In this document: one piece after another, positions 7,426 through 18,328 of the stretch | How positions within the stretch are numbered: position 1 is the first letter of the stretch | Layout: the number at the start of each line of letters is the position of its first letter | From: an uncultured Psychrosphaera sp. | GTDB taxonomy: Bacteria; Pseudomonadota; Gammaproteobacteria; Enterobacterales; Alteromonadaceae | NCBI RefSeq assembly: GCF_947500655.1 | Contig: NZ_CANMSK010000002.1 | Location: forward strand, 62,001 to 126,000 | DNA: 64,000 nt | Reading direction: 5' to 3' | The notes under the pieces: model-generated | Databases searched by the model: none | What the model saw: the letters and a program-made list of their open reading frames with translations, nothing else | Told to the model about the DNA's origin: nothing | Made by a program: the position numbers and the translations under genes

Positions 7426-8835
7426 TTATCCTTTTCTAATATCAACAAAGTGACCATGAATCGCGGCTGCTGCAGCCATAGCTGGGCTCACCAAATGTGT
7501 ACGGCTGCCTTTACCTTGACGACCTTCAAAGTTACGGTTTGAGGTAGATGCGCATCGCTCACCCGGTTCTAACCTATCGTCGTTCATGGCTAAACACATA
7601 GAGCAACCTGGCTCGCGCCATTCAAAACCAGCTTGTTTAAATACTTGGTCCAACCCTTCTTGTTCCGCTTGCGCTTTTACTCGCATAGAACCTGGAACTA
7701 CTAAGGCTCTTACTCCTTTAGCTACGGTTTTGCCTTTGCTAATTGCAGCCGCTGCACGTATGTCTTCAATACGAGAGTTAGTGCAAGAACCTATAAATAC
7801 CGTGTTTATCTTAATGTCAGTAATCGCTTGGTCAGCTTCTAAACCCATGTAAGCAATAGCACGACGAATCGCATCTGCTTTTACTAAGTCAGGTTCTTTA
7901 TCTGGATTTGGTACTTTAGCGTCAACGCTAATAACTTGTTCTGGGCTGGTGCCCCAAGTTACTTTTGGAATGATGTTATCTGTGTGCAATATTATGGTGT
8001 GGTCGAAAACGGCACGATCGTCTGTTTTTAATGTTTTCCAGTAAGCAACGGCATCATCAAAATCATTACGCTCGGCTGTGTTTGTAGGTGAATAGTCTTT
8101 ACCTTCAACGTAATCAAAGGTGACTTGATCTGGTGCAACCAATCCGGCTTTAGCACCCATTTCAATCGCCATGTTACATAATGTCATGCGGCCTTCCATT
8201 GATAACTCTTCAATGGCTTGTCCACAAAACTCTGCAACATAACCTGTACCGCCGGCAGTGCCTAAGATTTCAATAACCGCTAAAATTACATCTTTAGCAG
8301 TAATGTCTGGACGCATTGGGCCGTTAACTTCAATTTTTAATGACTTAGCTTTTTTCTGTTGTAGTGTTTGCGTAGCTAATACATGTTCAACTTCAGATGT
8401 ACCAATACCAAAGGCTAACGCACCAAATGCACCGTGTGTTGCAGTATGTGAGTCACCACAAACAATAGTGTGTCCTGGTAATGTTATGCCTAACTCTGGG
8501 CCAATAACGTGAACAATACCTTGATTTTCATGGTTTAAGTCAAATAAGGTAACGCCAAACTCTTTACAGTTTTTAGCTAACGCTTCTAACTGTTTACGTG
8601 ATGTTTCACCAGCAGCTTCAAATGAACGCACTTGGGTAGAAACGTTATGATCCATAGTGGCAAAGGTTTTATCTAAACGATGCACCGGGCGATTTTTCTC
8701 ACGCAAGCCTGCAAAGGCTTGTGGAGATGTAACTTCGTGAACTAAGTGACGGTCGATATATATTAAATTAGTGTCACCTGATAATTCTGCGACAAAATGT
8801 GCGTCCCAGATTTTTTCATATAATGTTTGTGCCAT
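7426..8835 (-). CDS. leuC: 3-isopropylmalate dehydratase large subunit
   Basis: LeuC, about 469 residues, is the [4Fe-4S] aconitase-like subunit. The N-terminus [15 protein letters not shown] and [15 protein letters not shown] are nearly identical to enterobacterial LeuC. The cluster cysteines are present in [17 protein letters not shown] and [13 protein letters not shown], and the substrate/cluster region [14 protein letters not shown] is intact. I prefer the ATG at 8833-8835 (TTGGAAAAG upstream) over the ATG abutting the leuB stop at 8853, because it matches the family N-terminus. It works with LeuD, whose gene follows 10 bases later. Confidence 0.96.
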   Translation of the reverse strand: MAQTLYEKIWDAHFVAELSGDTNLIYIDRHLVHEVTSPQAFAGLREKNRPVHRLDKTFATMDHNVSTQVRSFEAAGETSRKQLEALAKNCKEFGVTLFDLNHENQGIVHVIGPELGITLPGHTIVCGDSHTATHGAFGALAFGIGTSEVEHVLATQTLQQKKAKSLKIEVNGPMRPDITAKDVILAVIEILGTAGGTGYVAEFCGQAIEELSMEGRMTLCNMAIEMGAKAGLVAPDQVTFDYVEGKDYSPTNTAERNDFDDAVAYWKTLKTDDRAVFDHTIILHTDNIIPKVTWGTSPEQVISVDAKVPNPDKEPDLVKADAIRRAIAYMGLEADQAITDIKINTVFIGSCTNSRIEDIRAAAAISKGKTVAKGVRALVVPGSMRVKAQAEQEGLDQVFKQAGFEWREPGCSMCLAMNDDRLEPGERCASTSNRNFEGRQGKGSRTHLVSPAMAAAAAIHGHFVDIRKG

Positions 8836-8853
8836 TTTCTTTTCCAAACTCAT

Positions 8854-9927
<1,074 letters not shown>

Positions 9928-9961
9928 TCATTTCCCAATATTTTTATTACTGCATCTTTTT

Positions 9962-11524
9962 TTAGATGCTTTGGTGTTTTTCTTTAATTTCTTCCACTTG
10001 CTGTGCGCGGTGGACTAGGTTTAATACGTGAATATATGCTTTCACGCCTGCGTGAATAATGTCGGTAGCTAGGCCTGTTCCGTGGAAGTTACGTCCCATA
10101 GACTGAGCAATAATGTCGACTTGGCCAATTGCATCACCACCTTCACCTTTTGAATTTAATTTAAAATCAATGATGTTTAAGTCAATGTGGGTCATTTGTT
10201 TTAAAGCATTGTAAGCGGCTTCAATTGGACCATTACCTGTTTCTGCTTTATAAATGGCATCTTCTCCACCAATAGAAACTCCAACCGTTGCGGTATTCAC
10301 TGCTGAGTTGCTAGACAAACCTTGTAACGAGGTTAATTTGTAATAATCAGAGTCATCTTTTAATTGCTGATCAAACAAAATAGCTTCTAAATCATAGTCG
10401 TGAACTTGGCCTTTTTTATCGGCAAGTAATAGGAAGTCACTGTAAATATCATCCAAATTGTAGTCGTTATCGGAATAACCCATTTCAGTCATACGATGCT
10501 GAATAACATGGCGGCCAGAACGAGACGTTAAGTTTAACTCGTTACTTTGCATGCCTATGTGCTCAGGTTTCATGATCTCATAAGTATTTTGTGCTTTTAA
10601 AATACCATCTTGGTGAATACCAGATGAATGAGCAAATGCGTTAGCGCCAACAATAGCTTTGTTTTGTTGCACTGGCATATTACAAAGCTGGCTAACCAAT
10701 TTTGATGTCCGGAAAATCTCTTCTGATTTAATGTTTGTACTCACACCAAAACGTTCTTGGCGGGTTTGTAAGATCATCGCCACTTCTTCCAGTGCACAGT
10801 TACCAGCGCGTTCGCCAATACCATTTACTGTACATTCTATTTGGCGTGCTCCGGCTTGTACCGCAGCAATACTGTTTGCTACTGCTAAACCTAAGTCGTT
10901 ATGGCAATGCACAGAAATAATCGCTTTATCAATATTTGGAACCGTTTGTTTTATTCCTGCAATGATTTCAGCAAATTCTGTTGGCTCTGTATAACCTACA
11001 GTATCTGGAATATTAATAGTGGTTGCGCCAGCGTCGATAGCACGTTCAATAACATAAGCTAAATCTGCCACTGACGTGCGGCCAGCATCTTCACAAGAAA
11101 ACTCAACATCGTCTGTATAGGTTTTTGCTAGCTTTATAGCCTTAACTGCCATTTCAGTAGCTTGTTCTAATGTTTTTTGTAACTTGTGTTCCAAATGAAT
11201 TGGAGAGGTTGCAATAAAAGTATGAATACGACGTTTTTCTGCAGGCGCTAACGCTTCACCACAAGCGATAATGTCTTTTTCCATTGCTCTAGCTAGGCCA
11301 CAAATTATTGGCCCTTTTACTTGTTCAGCAATCGCTTTTACAGCGTCAAAGTCACCAGGGGAAGAAACTGGAAAACCAACTTCCATTACATCTGCGCCCA
11401 ACTTGGCAATAGCGTGAGCAATTTGTAGTTTTTCACGCTTACTTAAACTAGCGCGTAATGCCTGTTCGCCATCGCGTAATGTGGTGTCAAAAATAATGAC
11501 CTTGTCTTGATTCATATTGTGCAT
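9962..11524 (-). CDS. leuA: 2-isopropylmalate synthase
   Basis: LeuA, about 520 residues, condenses acetyl-CoA with 2-oxoisovalerate, the first committed step of leucine synthesis. The N-terminal DRE-TIM barrel opens with [19 protein letters not shown]; metal-binding [13 protein letters not shown] is present, and the C-terminal LeuA dimer/allosteric domain (about residues 390-510, ending in [17 protein letters not shown]) is complete, so leucine feedback inhibition is expected. The ATG at 11522-11524 follows AGGAGAAAGGA at good distance; the longer frame to 11557 runs into the attenuator region and is unlikely. Expression is likely controlled by the leuL leader and hairpin immediately upstream. 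Confidence 0.96.
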   Translation of the reverse strand: MHNMNQDKVIIFDTTLRDGEQALRASLSKREKLQIAHAIAKLGADVMEVGFPVSSPGDFDAVKAIAEQVKGPIICGLARAMEKDIIACGEALAPAEKRRIHTFIATSPIHLEHKLQKTLEQATEMAVKAIKLAKTYTDDVEFSCEDAGRTSVADLAYVIERAIDAGATTINIPDTVGYTEPTEFAEIIAGIKQTVPNIDKAIISVHCHNDLGLAVANSIAAVQAGARQIECTVNGIGERAGNCALEEVAMILQTRQERFGVSTNIKSEEIFRTSKLVSQLCNMPVQQNKAIVGANAFAHSSGIHQDGILKAQNTYEIMKPEHIGMQSNELNLTSRSGRHVIQHRMTEMGYSDNDYNLDDIYSDFLLLADKKGQVHDYDLEAILFDQQLKDDSDYYKLTSLQGLSSNSAVNTATVGVSIGGEDAIYKAETGNGPIEAAYNALKQMTHIDLNIIDFKLNSKGEGGDAIGQVDIIAQSMGRNFHGTGLATDIIHAGVKAYIHVLNLVHRAQQVEEIKEKHQSI

Positions 11525-11564
11525 ATTCCTTTCTCCTGTTGCCCCACTTACCAACAAACAGGGT

Positions 11565-11593
11565 AAAAAAAACCCCGCTAATTGAGCGGGGTT
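11565..11593 (-). terminator. leu operon attenuator hairpin
   Basis: A perfect 9-bp stem (AACCCCGCT at 11571-11579 with AGCGGGGTT at 11585-11593), 5-base loop, and an A-run at 11565-11572 that is a U-tract on the minus strand. It lies between the leuL stop and leuA, the expected place for a transcription attenuator: leucine starvation stalls ribosomes on leuL and should favour an anti-terminator. The opposite flank also has T residues, so it can work on the plus strand too. Confidence 0.9.
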
Positions 11594-11613
11594 TTTATTG
11601 ATACTATTTAAAT

Positions 11614-11697
11614 TTAGTCAACCAAAACAAGCCCGCGTGCAGATAAAAGCAGCAGGTTTAGCAGTAAGATAATTGTAGTGGTGAATAAATTTGTCAT
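11614..11697 (-). CDS. leuL: leu operon leader peptide
   Basis: A 27-residue ORF too short for ordinary gene calling. It reads [20 protein letters not shown] and ends RGLVLVD. Ten of 27 residues are leucine, with one run of three and one of four using TTA, CTG, CTA and CTT codons; Ile-Ile and Val codons are close by. It ends 20 bases before the attenuator hairpin and 89 bases before leuA. This is the classic arrangement of leucine-operon attenuation in gammaproteobacteria: slow translation of the Leu codons controls termination. No good ribosome binding site is obvious, as the upstream bases are A/T-rich, so the translation signal is weaker than the codon evidence. Confidence 0.88.
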   Translation of the reverse strand: MTNLFTTTIILLLNLLLLSARGLVLVD

Positions 11698-11867
11698 TTT
11701 ATTAAATAAGTATTCTAAATTGATTATCTAATTTTTATCATTCTAGTAAATGGAGTGCAAGCTCTAATTCTTAAATTGACTATTCTTTTCGTTATTTGTT
11801 ATTCAAAACTGCAAAAATAGAGTAATTTATGCTGGTAATTTATATATGTAACTAAAGGAAGTTAATT

Positions 11868-14078
11868 ATGCCAACTCAAACACAAATGGCTAGCACTAAA
11901 GCTCCTTTATTGGATCTTGTAACCGTTATAAAAATAGGGATGATTGCTTCAATTGCCTCATTATTTATTTCAGGCTGTTCTCCATCTAATCAAACGGCAG
12001 ATAATATGACATCAGAAACAGTAAAGTCAGCACCAATAGCAAAGAAAATTCCATTTAAAATGGAGCAGCACGGTCACCAACGTATCGATGATTACTACTG
12101 GATGCGAGACGATAGCCGTGAAGATAAAGAGATCTTAGCGCATCTAGAAGCTGAGAATAAATTTGTTGATGCACAAATGGCGCATACCCAAGCATTACAA
12201 GATACTTTATTTGAAGAAATGACAGGCCGTCTTAAAAAAGACGATGCCAGTGTACCATACCAAAGACGCGGTTATTGGTGGTATACACGTTATGAAGGTG
12301 ATAATGAATACGCTATTTATGCACGTAAAAAGACGTCATTAGAAAATAAAGAAGATGTATTTTTAGATGCCAACGTATTAGCTAAAGAGCATGAATACTT
12401 TAGCTTAGGTGGTGTATCAGTAAGTACTAACAATAATATATTAGCGTATTCAACGGATACAGAAAGCCGCCGTTTATATGTTATTGAGTTTAAAGATTTA
12501 GCCACAGGCAAAATGTATGAAGACAAGTTAGTTAATACATCTGGCAGTATAGTGTGGGCAAACGATAACCAAACCGTGTTCTACATTAAAAAAGATGTAC
12601 AAACGTTATTAGGTTATCAAGTATATCGTCATACTTTAGGCACAAGCCAAGACAAGGATGAGTTAGTTTACCAAGAAGACGATACAACTTTTTATACTGG
12701 TATTGGTAAAACCCGCGATAGCCAAACTATTTATATCTACCACGACTCTACGTTAGCTGCAGGTGCATCCGTTATATCGGCAGAAACGCCAAATGCTGAA
12801 TTCACCCCTTTAGCTCCGATAACGTCTGGTCATGAATATGACTTTGATCAACATAACGACTGGTATTACATACGCACAAACTTAGACGCTAAAAACTTTA
12901 AGTTAGTCAAAGTAAGCCGTTCTGAAAGCTCAGACACCAGTAAATGGCAAGACGTGATACCACATAGAGCCAACGTGTATTTTGAAGACTTTATTGTTTT
13001 CAACAATCACTTAGTGGTGGAAGAGAGTGAAAACGGTAATACCAATATCAGAGTGATTAATTTAAAAACTAATAAAGAAACGTCATTACCATTTAATGAT
13101 GCAGCTTATGTTGCCACGTTCGATACTAACCCAACGGCAGACAGCGACAAGTTACGTTATTACTACAGTTCGTTAACTACACCTGGTTCAGTTATAGAAG
13201 TGGACTTGAACACGTTTGAAAGCACAACATTAAAACAAGATGAAGTCCTAGGTGACTTTGATCCTAACTGGTATCAAAGTGAACGTATATTTGTTACCGC
13301 TCGTGATGGTAAAAAAGTCCCTGTTTCTTTGGTATACCGTAAAGATAAATTTAAAAAAGACGGTACAAATCCACTTTACCAATATGCGTATGGCTCTTAT
13401 GGTGCAACCATTGACCCGTATTTTTCAGCGTCTAGATTATCTTTATTAGATCGTGGTTTTGTATATGCGTTAGCACATATTCGTGGTGGTCAAATGTTAG
13501 GTCGTACTTGGTATGAAGACGGCAAAATGTTTAACAAAATGAATACGTTCACTGATTTTATTGATGTGACTAAAGCATTAACGGAACAAAAATATGCAGC
13601 AAAAGACAAAGTGTTTGCCGTAGGAGGCAGTGCTGGTGGTTTGTTAATGGGCGGCATTATGAACATGGCTCCTGAGTTATATCTTGGTGTTGGAGCACAT
13701 GTGCCGTTTGTTGATGTGGTTACCACTATGTCTGATCCAAGTATTCCTTTAACGACTAATGAGTATGATGAGTGGGGAAATCCTGCCAATAAAGATTCTT
13801 ACGAGTATATGTTGTCGTATTCACCTTATGATCAAGTGAAAGCGCAAGACTACCCAAATACACTGGTAACCACTGGTTTGCATGACTCACAAGTTCAATA
13901 CTTTGAACCAATGAAGTGGGTCGCTAAGTTACGTGATATGAAGACGGATTCAAACAAACTGTACTTCCAAACTAATATGGATGCAGGACACGGCGGTGCA
14001 TCAGGCCGTTTCCGTCGTTATAAAGAACTTGCACTAGAATATGCATTCTTTATGGATTTGGTTGGTATCAATAAGTAA
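11868..14078 (+). CDS. Oligopeptidase B-like S9A peptidase, lipoprotein
   Basis: A 736-residue prolyl-oligopeptidase-family serine peptidase of the oligopeptidase B type. The beta-propeller half begins with KMEQHGHQRIDDYYWMRDDS (about residues 64-84). The C-terminal alpha/beta-hydrolase half carries the nucleophile in GGSAGG (Ser about 587), Asp about 672 in TGLHDSQ and His about 708 in DAGHGGASGR. The ATG has a good AAAGGAAG site. The N-terminus contains a hydrophobic segment ending in LFISGC, a lipobox, so the enzyme is probably anchored in the envelope, unlike cytoplasmic E. coli PtrB. It should cleave short peptides, typically after basic residues. It is monocistronic with its own terminator. 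Confidence 0.87.
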   Translation: MPTQTQMASTKAPLLDLVTVIKIGMIASIASLFISGCSPSNQTADNMTSETVKSAPIAKKIPFKMEQHGHQRIDDYYWMRDDSREDKEILAHLEAENKFVDAQMAHTQALQDTLFEEMTGRLKKDDASVPYQRRGYWWYTRYEGDNEYAIYARKKTSLENKEDVFLDANVLAKEHEYFSLGGVSVSTNNNILAYSTDTESRRLYVIEFKDLATGKMYEDKLVNTSGSIVWANDNQTVFYIKKDVQTLLGYQVYRHTLGTSQDKDELVYQEDDTTFYTGIGKTRDSQTIYIYHDSTLAAGASVISAETPNAEFTPLAPITSGHEYDFDQHNDWYYIRTNLDAKNFKLVKVSRSESSDTSKWQDVIPHRANVYFEDFIVFNNHLVVEESENGNTNIRVINLKTNKETSLPFNDAAYVATFDTNPTADSDKLRYYYSSLTTPGSVIEVDLNTFESTTLKQDEVLGDFDPNWYQSERIFVTARDGKKVPVSLVYRKDKFKKDGTNPLYQYAYGSYGATIDPYFSASRLSLLDRGFVYALAHIRGGQMLGRTWYEDGKMFNKMNTFTDFIDVTKALTEQKYAAKDKVFAVGGSAGGLLMGGIMNMAPELYLGVGAHVPFVDVVTTMSDPSIPLTTNEYDEWGNPANKDSYEYMLSYSPYDQVKAQDYPNTLVTTGLHDSQVQYFEPMKWVAKLRDMKTDSNKLYFQTNMDAGHGGASGRFRRYKELALEYAFFMDLVGINK

Positions 14079-14100
14079 TCTAAGTTTTGATTAAACCAAT

Positions 14101-14127
14101 AGGCGCCTAATATGGGCGCCTTTTTTT
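14101..14127 (+). terminator. Intrinsic terminator after the oligopeptidase gene
   Basis: A 7-bp stem AGGCGCC (14101-14107) with GGCGCCT (14115-14121), 7-base loop, followed by a run of T residues. It starts 23 bases after the stop codon. Confidence 0.9.
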
Positions 14128-14175
14128 AAATTAGGCTTGTCCAAAGTAATACACATAGCTAAATAAGACGAATAC

Positions 14176-14829
14176 ATGAATTTAGAAAAATTAGAACAAG
14201 ATTGCGCAGAGTTTATTCTTCAGCAACAAATCCATGATGCTGCACACGATATTAATCATATAAAGCGAGTTGTCGCCAGCGCTAAGCAACTATGTGCAAT
14301 TGAAGATGCAAATATCAATATAGTATTGCCAGCGGCTTGGTTGCATGACTGTGTTTCTTTCCCTAAAAATCATCCTGATAATAAACGCGCATCAACATTA
14401 GCCGGTGAAAAAGCGGTTGAGTTTCTAACCTCTATTGGTTATCCGTCTGAGTATTTAGACGCTATTGCTCATGCTATTAAAACACACAGTTACAGTGCTA
14501 ATTTCACACCTGAAACATTAGAAGCTCAAATCGTACAAGACGCTGACAGATTAGACGGGTTAGGCGCAATTGGTGTGAGTCGTTGTATGTTGGTATCTGG
14601 CAAATTAGGCAGTAAGATTTATCATACAGAAGATCCATTTTGCCAGAGTAGAACACCGGACAGCAAAGTAGCTGCGGTTGATCATTTTTATGAGAAGTTA
14701 TTTAAAACAGCAAAAACCATGACAACCAAAGCAGGCTTACAAGAAGCACAAAAGCGTGTTGAATTTATGCAAAGCTTTTTAGCGCAACTAGCTGCTGAGC
14801 TTGGCGATGATACTGGTTTATCAAAGTAA
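14176..14829 (+). CDS. HD-domain phosphohydrolase
   Basis: A 217-residue HD-superfamily protein of the YedJ type. The metal-binding elements appear in order: His in DAAHDINHIKRV (about residues 22-33), the HD pair in AAWLHDCVSF (His57-Asp58), a histidine in AIAHAIKTHSY (about residues 96-106), and the closing Asp in VQDADRLDGLGAIG (about residues 117-130). It probably removes phosphate from a nucleotide or related phosphoester in the cytoplasm; the substrate is not determined. It stands alone between the oligopeptidase terminator and a convergent DUF1353 gene. Confidence 0.87.
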   Translation: MNLEKLEQDCAEFILQQQIHDAAHDINHIKRVVASAKQLCAIEDANINIVLPAAWLHDCVSFPKNHPDNKRASTLAGEKAVEFLTSIGYPSEYLDAIAHAIKTHSYSANFTPETLEAQIVQDADRLDGLGAIGVSRCMLVSGKLGSKIYHTEDPFCQSRTPDSKVAAVDHFYEKLFKTAKTMTTKAGLQEAQKRVEFMQSFLAQLAAELGDDTGLSK

Positions 14830-14859
14830 TAAATCGAAATAGCAAACGTGTTTAACAAG

Positions 14860-15456
14860 TTAGGTTAAAAATAAAGTACCCGTTAAGGCAAGTGCGAGTA
14901 ATGACGTTATTAACAGTGGAAACCGTCCATTCCTGTACTTGCCATTATATTTAATCCAATACCAACCTAGCCTTACTGCTAACCAAGAAATAGCGGCAGG
15001 TATGGGGGCTTGATTTACTTCTTTAACTATCTGGTAAAACAAATAATCAACCTCATGTCTTTGTACCACACGTTGTTGTAACTGTTCAGAACCCTCTTGT
15101 TTATAATTTAATTTTCCATGTATAAATGCATAGTCATGGGGAATTGAGGCGGTAAGTAAAATACCCATAGGCCGTAAAATACCAAAGGTAATAAAAGCAA
15201 CAAACCAAGGAAAGGGAATAGATGCCCCATCTATTTCAGTGCCTTTAGTAACGACAATAGTGCCGTCTAATTTAGCAGAAATACCAGAAACACTAATACA
15301 CCAATCTTGAATTAAAATGTATTTTCTTGGGGTTCTAGCATTTATAAAGTGTTGCCACCAACTTAAGTTATTGGTTTCTATAATCTGAGGTTGTAACTGA
15401 GGCAGTTGATCAAAGGTAATTTTTACGCAGCCTCGGGTATATTCAAAATTAGCCAT
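14860..15456 (-). CDS. DUF1353 family protein
   Basis: A 198-residue protein with the DUF1353 core: KGTEIDGASIPFPWFV near residues 71-86, SIPHDYAFIHGKL near residues 104-116, and a later EVDYLFYQIVKEV. Members resemble small phage or tail-associated proteins and some bacterial membrane-associated proteins, without known activity. The C-terminus has a hydrophobic segment (ITSLLALALTGTLFL), suggesting a membrane anchor. It is convergent with the HD gene and separate from galU, with about 175 bases between. Confidence 0.7.
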   Translation of the reverse strand: MANFEYTRGCVKITFDQLPQLQPQIIETNNLSWWQHFINARTPRKYILIQDWCISVSGISAKLDGTIVVTKGTEIDGASIPFPWFVAFITFGILRPMGILLTASIPHDYAFIHGKLNYKQEGSEQLQQRVVQRHEVDYLFYQIVKEVNQAPIPAAISWLAVRLGWYWIKYNGKYRNGRFPLLITSLLALALTGTLFLT

Positions 15457-15632
15457 AATGGTATTTTATTTCGCAATTGGTTTTAAACAGTATAAACCTA
15501 AAAATGGTTAATCTTAAATTAGCTTATTTTCTCAATGGTTATACTTTAGGAAAGGAAAAAGGAGGTAAGTTACCGCGCGAACGTTAAAGAAAAAACGTTC
15601 ACACAGTAATATAATGCACTTGTTACTTGAAT

Positions 15633-16547
15633 CTAAAATTCAAATGTCGGATCGGCAATAAGGTCGTTGATTGCTTGTTTTAAATCGTTTTTAAACTCAG
15701 GTCGTTGTAATGAATATTCTAAATTAGCTTTAATAAAACCAAGCTTGTTACCGCAGTCGTGAGTTTTACCAACAATATGATAAGCCGACATATTTTCAAT
15801 CTCATTTAACTGATGCAAGGCATCGGTTAACTGAATTTCGCCACCGGCTCCAGGAGCTGTCTTTTCTAACAAATCCCATATTTTAGGTGAGACAACATAA
15901 CGTCCAGTTATTGCTAGGTTTGATGGAGCTGTTCCATCTTCTGGCTTTTCTATCATAGTTTTGATTGGAGCAGATCCGCCTGGAATTAACGCATCTCCGT
16001 TAATGTCTACTACACCATAACTACCAACTTCACTTTCAGGTACCGGGTTTACCATTATCTGGTTGTCACCGGTTAACTCGTACTGTTTCAACATTCCAGC
16101 TAAATTCTCAACACCTAGGTCTGAATAATATTTATCTATGATCACATCAGGCAATATAATTACAAAAGGGTTATCACCAATTGCAGGTCTTGCGCAAGTG
16201 ATAGCGTGACCTAAGCCCTTTGCTTCCGCTTGGCGTACCGAGATCATAGTTACGTCTTTCGGGTTAATAGAACGTACTTCACTTAATAAAGAGCGCTTAA
16301 CACGGGACTCTAATTGAGCCTCTAGTTCAAAGCTAGAGTCAAAATGATTCTCTATAGAATTTTTACTAGCATGGGTTACTAAGATAATTTCACGAATACC
16401 CGCCGCCGCAGCTTCTTCTACTACATATTGGATCAAAGGTCTGTCGACTAAAGTCAGCATTTCTTTTGGTATTGCTTTGGTTGCTGGCAACATACGAGTA
16501 CCAAGGCCAGCTACAGGAATAACCGCTTTAGTTACTTTTTGAGTCAT
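15633..16547 (-). CDS. galU: UTP-glucose-1-phosphate uridylyltransferase
   Basis: GalU, 304 residues, makes UDP-glucose from UTP and glucose 1-phosphate. The nucleotide-binding motif [18 protein letters not shown] (residues 14-31), [10 protein letters not shown], and the active-site region [13 protein letters not shown] are all present, and the length is typical. It is the last gene of a minus-strand operon; only 14 bases separate it from the phosphorylase gene before it. That position makes sense: the phosphorylase releases glucose 1-phosphate, and GalU turns it into the UDP-glucose that GpgS can use. Confidence 0.95.
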   Translation of the reverse strand: MTQKVTKAVIPVAGLGTRMLPATKAIPKEMLTLVDRPLIQYVVEEAAAAGIREIILVTHASKNSIENHFDSSFELEAQLESRVKRSLLSEVRSINPKDVTMISVRQAEAKGLGHAITCARPAIGDNPFVIILPDVIIDKYYSDLGVENLAGMLKQYELTGDNQIMVNPVPESEVGSYGVVDINGDALIPGGSAPIKTMIEKPEDGTAPSNLAITGRYVVSPKIWDLLEKTAPGAGGEIQLTDALHQLNEIENMSAYHIVGKTHDCGNKLGFIKANLEYSLQRPEFKNDLKQAINDLIADPTFEF

Positions 16548-16561
16548 GTTAATTTCCTTTT

Positions 16562-18316
16562 TTATTCATTTTTATGGTTAGTCAACCACACCGTTTGATA
16601 CGGCATTAATTCAAGTTCTGTGGCGGTATTTTCAATATTTTTATTGGTTATCAATTCAACCCAATCGTCAGTGACAATTAAGTTTAATTCATTTAGGCGT
16701 AACTCTACTTTTTCATCACTGACATTACTAATACAAAATATACTTTGTTTTCTATTTAAGCTTTGACGCCAAAATCCAAATAACTGCAATCCTAGGTGTA
16801 ACACATATTGTGTGGCATTTGGATGAAACGCAGGTTGTTTAGTTCTAATATCGATTAAATCCAACATACGATTGAGTACTTTACTGTGGCTAGTGTAATC
16901 TGAGTCGAGTTGTTCTTTTAATAAATTATAATCCCAGCGATGACGGTTGATTGAACGATTATGGTGGGTATTTTTGAGCTTTTCATAATCGTTTGGTGTA
17001 CCTAATATACTGTGGATATAAATCCCCGGAATACCTTCTAAACCAAACATAATGGCGTGAGCACAAATAAAGCGCTCTAATCCCCATTTATCTTCACCGC
17101 CTATGGTTCCTTTTAGTGCATCAAACAAGGCAATGTTGATTTCATAGGCTTTTTGTTCGCCTGTATCTGCCGTTCTCCATGAAACACGGCCACCAAAGTT
17201 CTGCATGGTGTTCACTAAAGTATTTAACTCAAGATCTGACAACAAACCTTCAGCAGGTCTAAGACCAATGCCATCATGTGAGGCAATAAAGTTAAAGTAG
17301 CAAGTGCCGTTTTGCGCTGGTGGCATACTCATTAACCAACGTTTTAAATAGGTGCAATCACCGGTTATTAAAGAGTTAACTAACAACGGTGGTAATGAGA
17401 AGTTATAAATACAATGTGCTTCATTAGCATTACCAAAATACGTTAGGTTTTGCGTATTAGGTATATTGGTTTCTGTGATGATCACAGTTTCTGGTTCAGT
17501 ATGTTCTATTAACGTACGTAATAAACGGATGACTTCATGGGTGTAAGGTAAATTAATAGATGGACCACCGACAATTTTCCATAAAAATGCAACGGCATCT
17601 AATCTAAATACTTTTACACCAGAATTTAGATATTGACGAATAATAGAAACAAACGCGATAAGCACGTGTGGGTTTCTAAAATCTAAATCTACTTGGTCAT
17701 GACTAAAGGTACACCAAACGTATTTTGTGCCCTCAGCTGTTTCTGTTTCACGTAATAGTGGGCTAGTTCTTGGACGAACGACCTGTGATAAATCGTCGGA
17801 CGGATCAGCAGTGAAAAAGTAATCCTTTCCTACGCCAGAACCTTTTATAAAGTTTTGAAACCAAGCGCTGCGACTGGAACAATGATTTATTACCAAGTCA
17901 GACATCAGCTTGTATTTATCGGCTATGTCTTCAATATCTTGCCAGTCACCTAAAGATTCATTCACACTGGAATAATCGATAACAGAGAAGCCATCGTCAG
18001 AGCTATAAGGAAAAAACGGCAATATATGCACTGAGTTGATTTTGTCATTTAAGTAAGTATCCATAAAAGACTCTAAGGTCTTTAATGGTTTTTGGTCTGG
18101 CTCAACAATGCTGTCACCGTAAGTGATTAACATCATGTCTTTCTCAGACCAATGGTTGGTGTAAGGGACAGGTTCAACAAAGTTATTTGGAATATTCATC
18201 TCATCCACTAATAACTGAGTTAATTCAGTTATTGTCATGGGTAAATCAATATTTTCATAAATAACACTCAGTTGTAGTTCAACCTTGTGTTTTAGTTCAT
18301 CTAAAGTGGCTGGCAT
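16562..18316 (-). CDS. Glucosylglycerate phosphorylase-like GH13_18 enzyme
   Basis: A 584-residue alpha-amylase-fold enzyme of the sucrose-phosphorylase group (GH13 subfamily 18). The barrel motifs are visible: [14 protein letters not shown] near residues 140-153, [14 protein letters not shown] with nucleophile Asp240, TETNIPN with acid/base Glu282, and [15 protein letters not shown] with the third carboxylate near residue 347. Subfamily members include sucrose, sucrose 6'-phosphate and glucosylglycerate phosphorylases. The neighbours (GpgS, phosphatase, glycerate kinase) point to glucosylglycerate: it would give glucose 1-phosphate plus D-glycerate. There is no signal peptide, so it is cytoplasmic. 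It starts 12 bases after gpgS and clearly belongs to the same transcript. Confidence 0.85.
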   Translation of the reverse strand: MPATLDELKHKVELQLSVIYENIDLPMTITELTQLLVDEMNIPNNFVEPVPYTNHWSEKDMMLITYGDSIVEPDQKPLKTLESFMDTYLNDKINSVHILPFFPYSSDDGFSVIDYSSVNESLGDWQDIEDIADKYKLMSDLVINHCSSRSAWFQNFIKGSGVGKDYFFTADPSDDLSQVVRPRTSPLLRETETAEGTKYVWCTFSHDQVDLDFRNPHVLIAFVSIIRQYLNSGVKVFRLDAVAFLWKIVGGPSINLPYTHEVIRLLRTLIEHTEPETVIITETNIPNTQNLTYFGNANEAHCIYNFSLPPLLVNSLITGDCTYLKRWLMSMPPAQNGTCYFNFIASHDGIGLRPAEGLLSDLELNTLVNTMQNFGGRVSWRTADTGEQKAYEINIALFDALKGTIGGEDKWGLERFICAHAIMFGLEGIPGIYIHSILGTPNDYEKLKNTHHNRSINRHRWDYNLLKEQLDSDYTSHSKVLNRMLDLIDIRTKQPAFHPNATQYVLHLGLQLFGFWRQSLNRKQSIFCISNVSDEKVELRLNELNLIVTDDWVELITNKNIENTATELELMPYQTVWLTNHKNE

Positions 18317-18328
18317 AGGTGCATACTC

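Noticed and set aside
15585..15602. An inverted repeat with GAACGTT arms after galU as a terminator.
   Set aside because: There is no U-tract on the minus strand beyond it; the arms are short and AT-flanked, so I did not list it.
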